Shown piece after piece: positions 14,869-17,028 of a stretch of DNA of 17,028 nucleotides. The stretch lies in contig JAKVCF010000039.1 in assembly GCA_022447335.1 (NCBI GenBank), forward strand, positions 1 to 17,028. Reading direction: 5' to 3'. The DNA comes from Planctomycetota bacterium (GTDB taxonomy: Bacteria; Planctomycetota; UBA1135). Positions within the stretch are counted from its first letter, which is position 1. Each line of letters begins with the position of its first letter. Both the position numbers and the translations under genes were made by a program. The notes under the pieces were generated by a model, which was given only the letters and a program-made list of their open reading frames with translations, was not told where the DNA came from and ran no database searches.

Positions 14869-16563
14869 CTAGTTGACGAGAACTGAAACGACATCGCTCA
14901 AGTCCGCGATCTCGCCACTGTTTTTAAAGCTTGCAGCCAGAAGGAAAAGCCGGTTTTGGGAAAATCTAGGCGGCACGAGCACGGGCGTTGTGCTGCCAGC
15001 TCCAGCCGTATCGGTCGTCCCAGACAGTGCGCTCGTTCGGCGTGTGGTGTCGAGGATATTGTCGTATGCCACGCCTAAGTTGCGGCCATCGGGTATGAGT
15101 AGATTGCCGAGACTGCTTGAGGCAACTACGCGAAAGTCGACGCCAGATTCAAATCCGCTGACGGTAAGGGTTGCTAAGGATCCGGCAGTTAGGCTTCCCG
15201 AGACCTGCTGATTCCGGAATCCTCCAACGTAGATTTCGTCTTCGAGGGTGTCATCCGAAACATATGCGACCAGGAAGTTGTCATAAATATCGCTCCAGGC
15301 CATGCGTACATTGCGTACATCTCCCGAGTTATTCGAGATAACAAAGTTCTGTCCCCAGGATCCGTTTCGGTAGCTGCAAGCTTTGGCGGAACGGCCAGGG
15401 AGTTGATTCCAAGTAACCGCTAATGTTTCATCACCGAACTCACCCGATATTTGAGGTGGCCCGACTCCGCCGATGCCATCGGAGCACAGATGATCTGAGG
15501 AGAATATTCCTGTCGCGACATCAGCTACAGCCGCGTAGATCTGGTCAGCACTTGTCCGGTCGTCGTACCAAGCAATGGCTACATATCCGTCTTCGACCAA
15601 TACGGCGCCCTCATCTGCATCGTGGCCTGCAGAAGCGTTGTCATACTCGCCAACTTTCTGGTCACCAATCCAGCTTGACCCTAGGTCATTTGAGAGGTTG
15701 ACACGCACCTGTTCAGCGGAGCTGCCGAGGCTGTCAGCATGGAACAAGATAGCTATATGCGTATCATCGACTGCTATTTCAACTTCATTGTCGGCGTCAC
15801 CCCCTAAAGCTTGCATATTGGAGCTGATAGGAATGTCCTGAGCAATGAAAGACTCAGTCTTCAAGTCAAAGGATGAGAACCATACGCTGTCATTCATGCT
15901 ATTTGTGAAGTTGTCTCGCCAGGCGATATAGGCACGGTCTGCACTTGCGGCTAGCGCAATGTCATCAATATCAGCTGTGCCATTGTGGTTAGTCACAGGT
16001 ACAGCATCTTCCCAACTTGCGCCTCCGTCGTTAGACCAGGTGAGATAAAGTTCTTCACTTACATATTCCACTGACATCAGAACCGCAATGTCATTTCCAC
16101 TTGAGGCGATACGAAAATCTTTTACATCCCGTTCGCCTGGACTTGCCCCATCATCAAGTCGAATGTTGTTCGTGTTAAATGTCAGCCCACCATCGAGGGA
16201 TGCGGTGAAGTAGACGTCATCGTTCGCACCGTTGCGTTCGTCTAGCCAGGCGACGTAAATCCGCATGCCATCGACAGTGAGCGAGCGGCTTCCAGTTGAC
16301 TTTGGCGCATTATTTGAATCGTCATCGAGGCGCACTGGAGCATTCCAATTCAAGCCACGGCCGTCTGAGGTTTGTAGCCAGAGTGTGTTGTCACCGTTGT
16401 CACGGAATAAAAGAGCTGCGAGGTCTTCGTTCTCAGAGGCCAAGCTGATTCCATCTGGGGCACCAAGGGTGCCTGTCACAATCAGTTGTGGCTCGCGAGC
16501 TTGTTGCGCAAGTGAGGGGGTAGCGGCGGCCGCGATTAAGAGAAAAGCAAGGGGATTGCGCAT
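14869..16563 (-). CDS. Secreted Asp-box (BNR/sialidase-like) beta-propeller protein
   Basis: The 564-residue exported protein has a clear Sec signal (MRNPLAFLLIAAAATPSLAQ, cleavage after AQQ region). Asp-box motifs recur: TSDGRGLNW, TASLDGGLTF, TWSNDGGASW, SNDLGSSW, along with repeated 'vaWlDeR/iAWrDn/iAWYDDR' strands, so ~25-440 form a propeller as in sialidases and BNR-repeat proteins. The residues that make a sialidase catalytic cannot be confirmed. The C-terminal ~110 residues (SGSLTAGSLATLTVSGFESG...) form a beta-module that I associate with planctomycete secreted proteins. I chose ATG 16563 because GGAG sits 7-10 nt upstream; a TTG at 16581 would add six residues. It is the first gene of an operon with the metalloprotease lipoprotein. 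Confidence 0.85.
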   Translation of the reverse strand: MRNPLAFLLIAAAATPSLAQQAREPQLIVTGTLGAPDGISLASENEDLAALLFRDNGDNTLWLQTSDGRGLNWNAPVRLDDDSNNAPKSTGSRSLTVDGMRIYVAWLDERNGANDDVYFTASLDGGLTFNTNNIRLDDGASPGERDVKDFRIASSGNDIAVLMSVEYVSEELYLTWSNDGGASWEDAVPVTNHNGTADIDDIALAASADRAYIAWRDNFTNSMNDSVWFSSFDLKTESFIAQDIPISSNMQALGGDADNEVEIAVDDTHIAILFHADSLGSSAEQVRVNLSNDLGSSWIGDQKVGEYDNASAGHDADEGAVLVEDGYVAIAWYDDRTSADQIYAAVADVATGIFSSDHLCSDGIGGVGPPQISGEFGDETLAVTWNQLPGRSAKACSYRNGSWGQNFVISNNSGDVRNVRMAWSDIYDNFLVAYVSDDTLEDEIYVGGFRNQQVSGSLTAGSLATLTVSGFESGVDFRVVASSSLGNLLIPDGRNLGVAYDNILDTTRRTSALSGTTDTAGAGSTTPVLVPPRFSQNRLFLLAASFKNSGEIADLSDVVSVLVN

Positions 16564-16672
16564 GGTGCTCCAAGGTCGCAAATAGCGACAATTGCAATCT
16601 TACCTCGATTCCGACTTCCTACCCATGAAGCTCGAGGTAGCGACTGTCGTAAGTCCCCTGGAGCTCGTAAGC

Positions 16673-16678
16673 TATGAT
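16673..16678 (+). promoter_or_regulatory. Possible -10 box of the tRNA-Gly gene
   Basis: TATGAT matches the -10 consensus at five of six positions and lies 13 nt before the tRNA 5' end, followed by a GC-rich discriminator. No convincing -35 hexamer is seen at 17-nt spacing, so this is tentative. Confidence 0.4.
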
Positions 16679-16691
16679 TCGCCTAGGGGTT

Positions 16692-16767
16692 GCGGGCGTA
16701 ACTCAGTTGGTAGAGTGTCAGCTTCCCAAGCTGAATGTCGCCGGTTCGAGTCCGGTCGCCCGCTCCA
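16692..16767 (+). tRNA. tRNA-Gly (anticodon CCC)
   Basis: All arms of a cloverleaf are present. The acceptor stem GCGGGCG (16692-16698) pairs with CGCCCGC (16757-16763), the D arm holds CAGTTGGTAGAG, and the anticodon stem TCAGC/GCTGA encloses the loop TTCCCAA, so the anticodon is CCC, reading GGG. The T arm is GCCGG-TTCGAGT-CCGGT. The discriminator T is followed by an encoded CCA (16765-16767). It decodes Gly codon GGG. Confidence 0.95.
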
Positions 16768-16955
16768 ACTCTCACCGCCCCATTAAATCTATTCTTAGGC
16801 ATTGTATTTAAACTAATTCATGGAGTCTCATTCGCCAGGATTTAGGGGGTCGGATACGTTGGATATGAGAGGGATGACTTTTGTAATCGCTCTTTCCCCG
16901 TTTTTCTTTGCGACGCCCATTAACTCCCCTTCCATTTACTAAGTTGATCGATCCT

Positions 16956-17028
16956 GTGCGCATTGCCTTTTCTGTCTTTTTTGTGGCCACGCTCTCTCTC
17001 TTCCTTGCCGCAAGTCCGGTGGCTCAGG
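16956..17028 (+). CDS. Start of an exported protein (signal peptide only; 3' truncated)
   Basis: The last 24 codons of the window, from GTG 16956, read MRIAFSVFFVATLSLFLAAS followed by PVAQ. This is a textbook Sec signal peptide: a basic residue, a hydrophobic core, and likely cleavage after PVA. No function can be assigned because the mature part lies outside. TTG at 16944, in the same frame, is an alternative start that would add four residues (MIDP). No clear ribosome-binding site is visible for either. The 188 nt between the tRNA and this start hold no gene I can support. Confidence 0.6.
   Translation, partial: MRIAFSVFFVATLSLFLAASPVAQ

Noticed and set aside
16865..16942. Possible 25-codon peptide gene between the tRNA and the last gene
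   Set aside because: No ribosome-binding site and no sign of selection; its hydrophobic look is explained by T-rich sequence.
1..17028. CRISPR arrays, insertion sequences, integrase or att sites beside tRNA-Gly
   Set aside because: No spaced direct repeats, transposase-like genes or duplicated tRNA 3' end were seen on reading the window.

Overview
The window reads as bacterial chromosome. Three things point to a planctomycete (Planctomycetota), probably one of the marine lineages rich in secreted proteins: a lipid-anchored M12-type metalloprotease with LamG domains, a secreted Asp-box propeller with a C-terminal module I associate with that phylum, and a small CxxC protein of a type I associate with it. 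This is inference from gene content; there is no rRNA or phylogenetic marker to settle it. TGA is an ordinary stop for several genes here (helicase, pgpA, SpoIIE-like, epimerase, DUF2237), so the genetic code is standard.

Layout. Positions 1-3003 (+) are a GC-rich, tightly packed housekeeping run: the 3' end of a UvrD/PcrA-type helicase, pgpA, a membrane SpoIIE/PP2C-like protein whose TTG start overlaps the pgpA stop, and a MazG-like protein. A small CxxC protein (3178-3483) follows. A very large gene (3526-8076, +) encodes three amidohydrolase-like modules in one 1516-residue chain; only the middle module keeps the full set of metal ligands. A 30-bp perfect palindrome (8128-8157) separates it from the convergent genes that follow.

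Positions 8181-9530 (-) are the most interesting part. A His/Asp-rich DUF4399 lipoprotein gene (8181-8675) is followed by two small genes (8846-9151 and 9201-9530) that look broken, because each has an in-frame TGA. Both encode heavy-metal-associated (HMA/MerP-like) domains, and in both the TGA falls exactly at the first metal-binding cysteine, in GMT-TGA-GxxC. A SECIS-like hairpin with the same 15-nt core starts 8-9 nt after each TGA. I read them as a tandem pair of membrane-anchored selenoproteins. They are closed by a rho-independent terminator and preceded by a nested dyad in the divergent intergenic region.

Positions 9677-11808 (+) hold a Tat-signal NAD-dependent epimerase-like protein translationally coupled to a DUF2237 protein, then an unrecognised lipoprotein. 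Positions 11813-16563 (-) form a two-gene operon for exported proteins: the Asp-box propeller, then the metalloprotease lipoprotein. The window ends with tRNA-Gly(CCC) at 16692-16767 (+) and the first codons of another exported protein from about 16956 (+).

The SelA/B/C/D machinery needed to decode the TGA codons is not in this window and must be looked for elsewhere in the genome.
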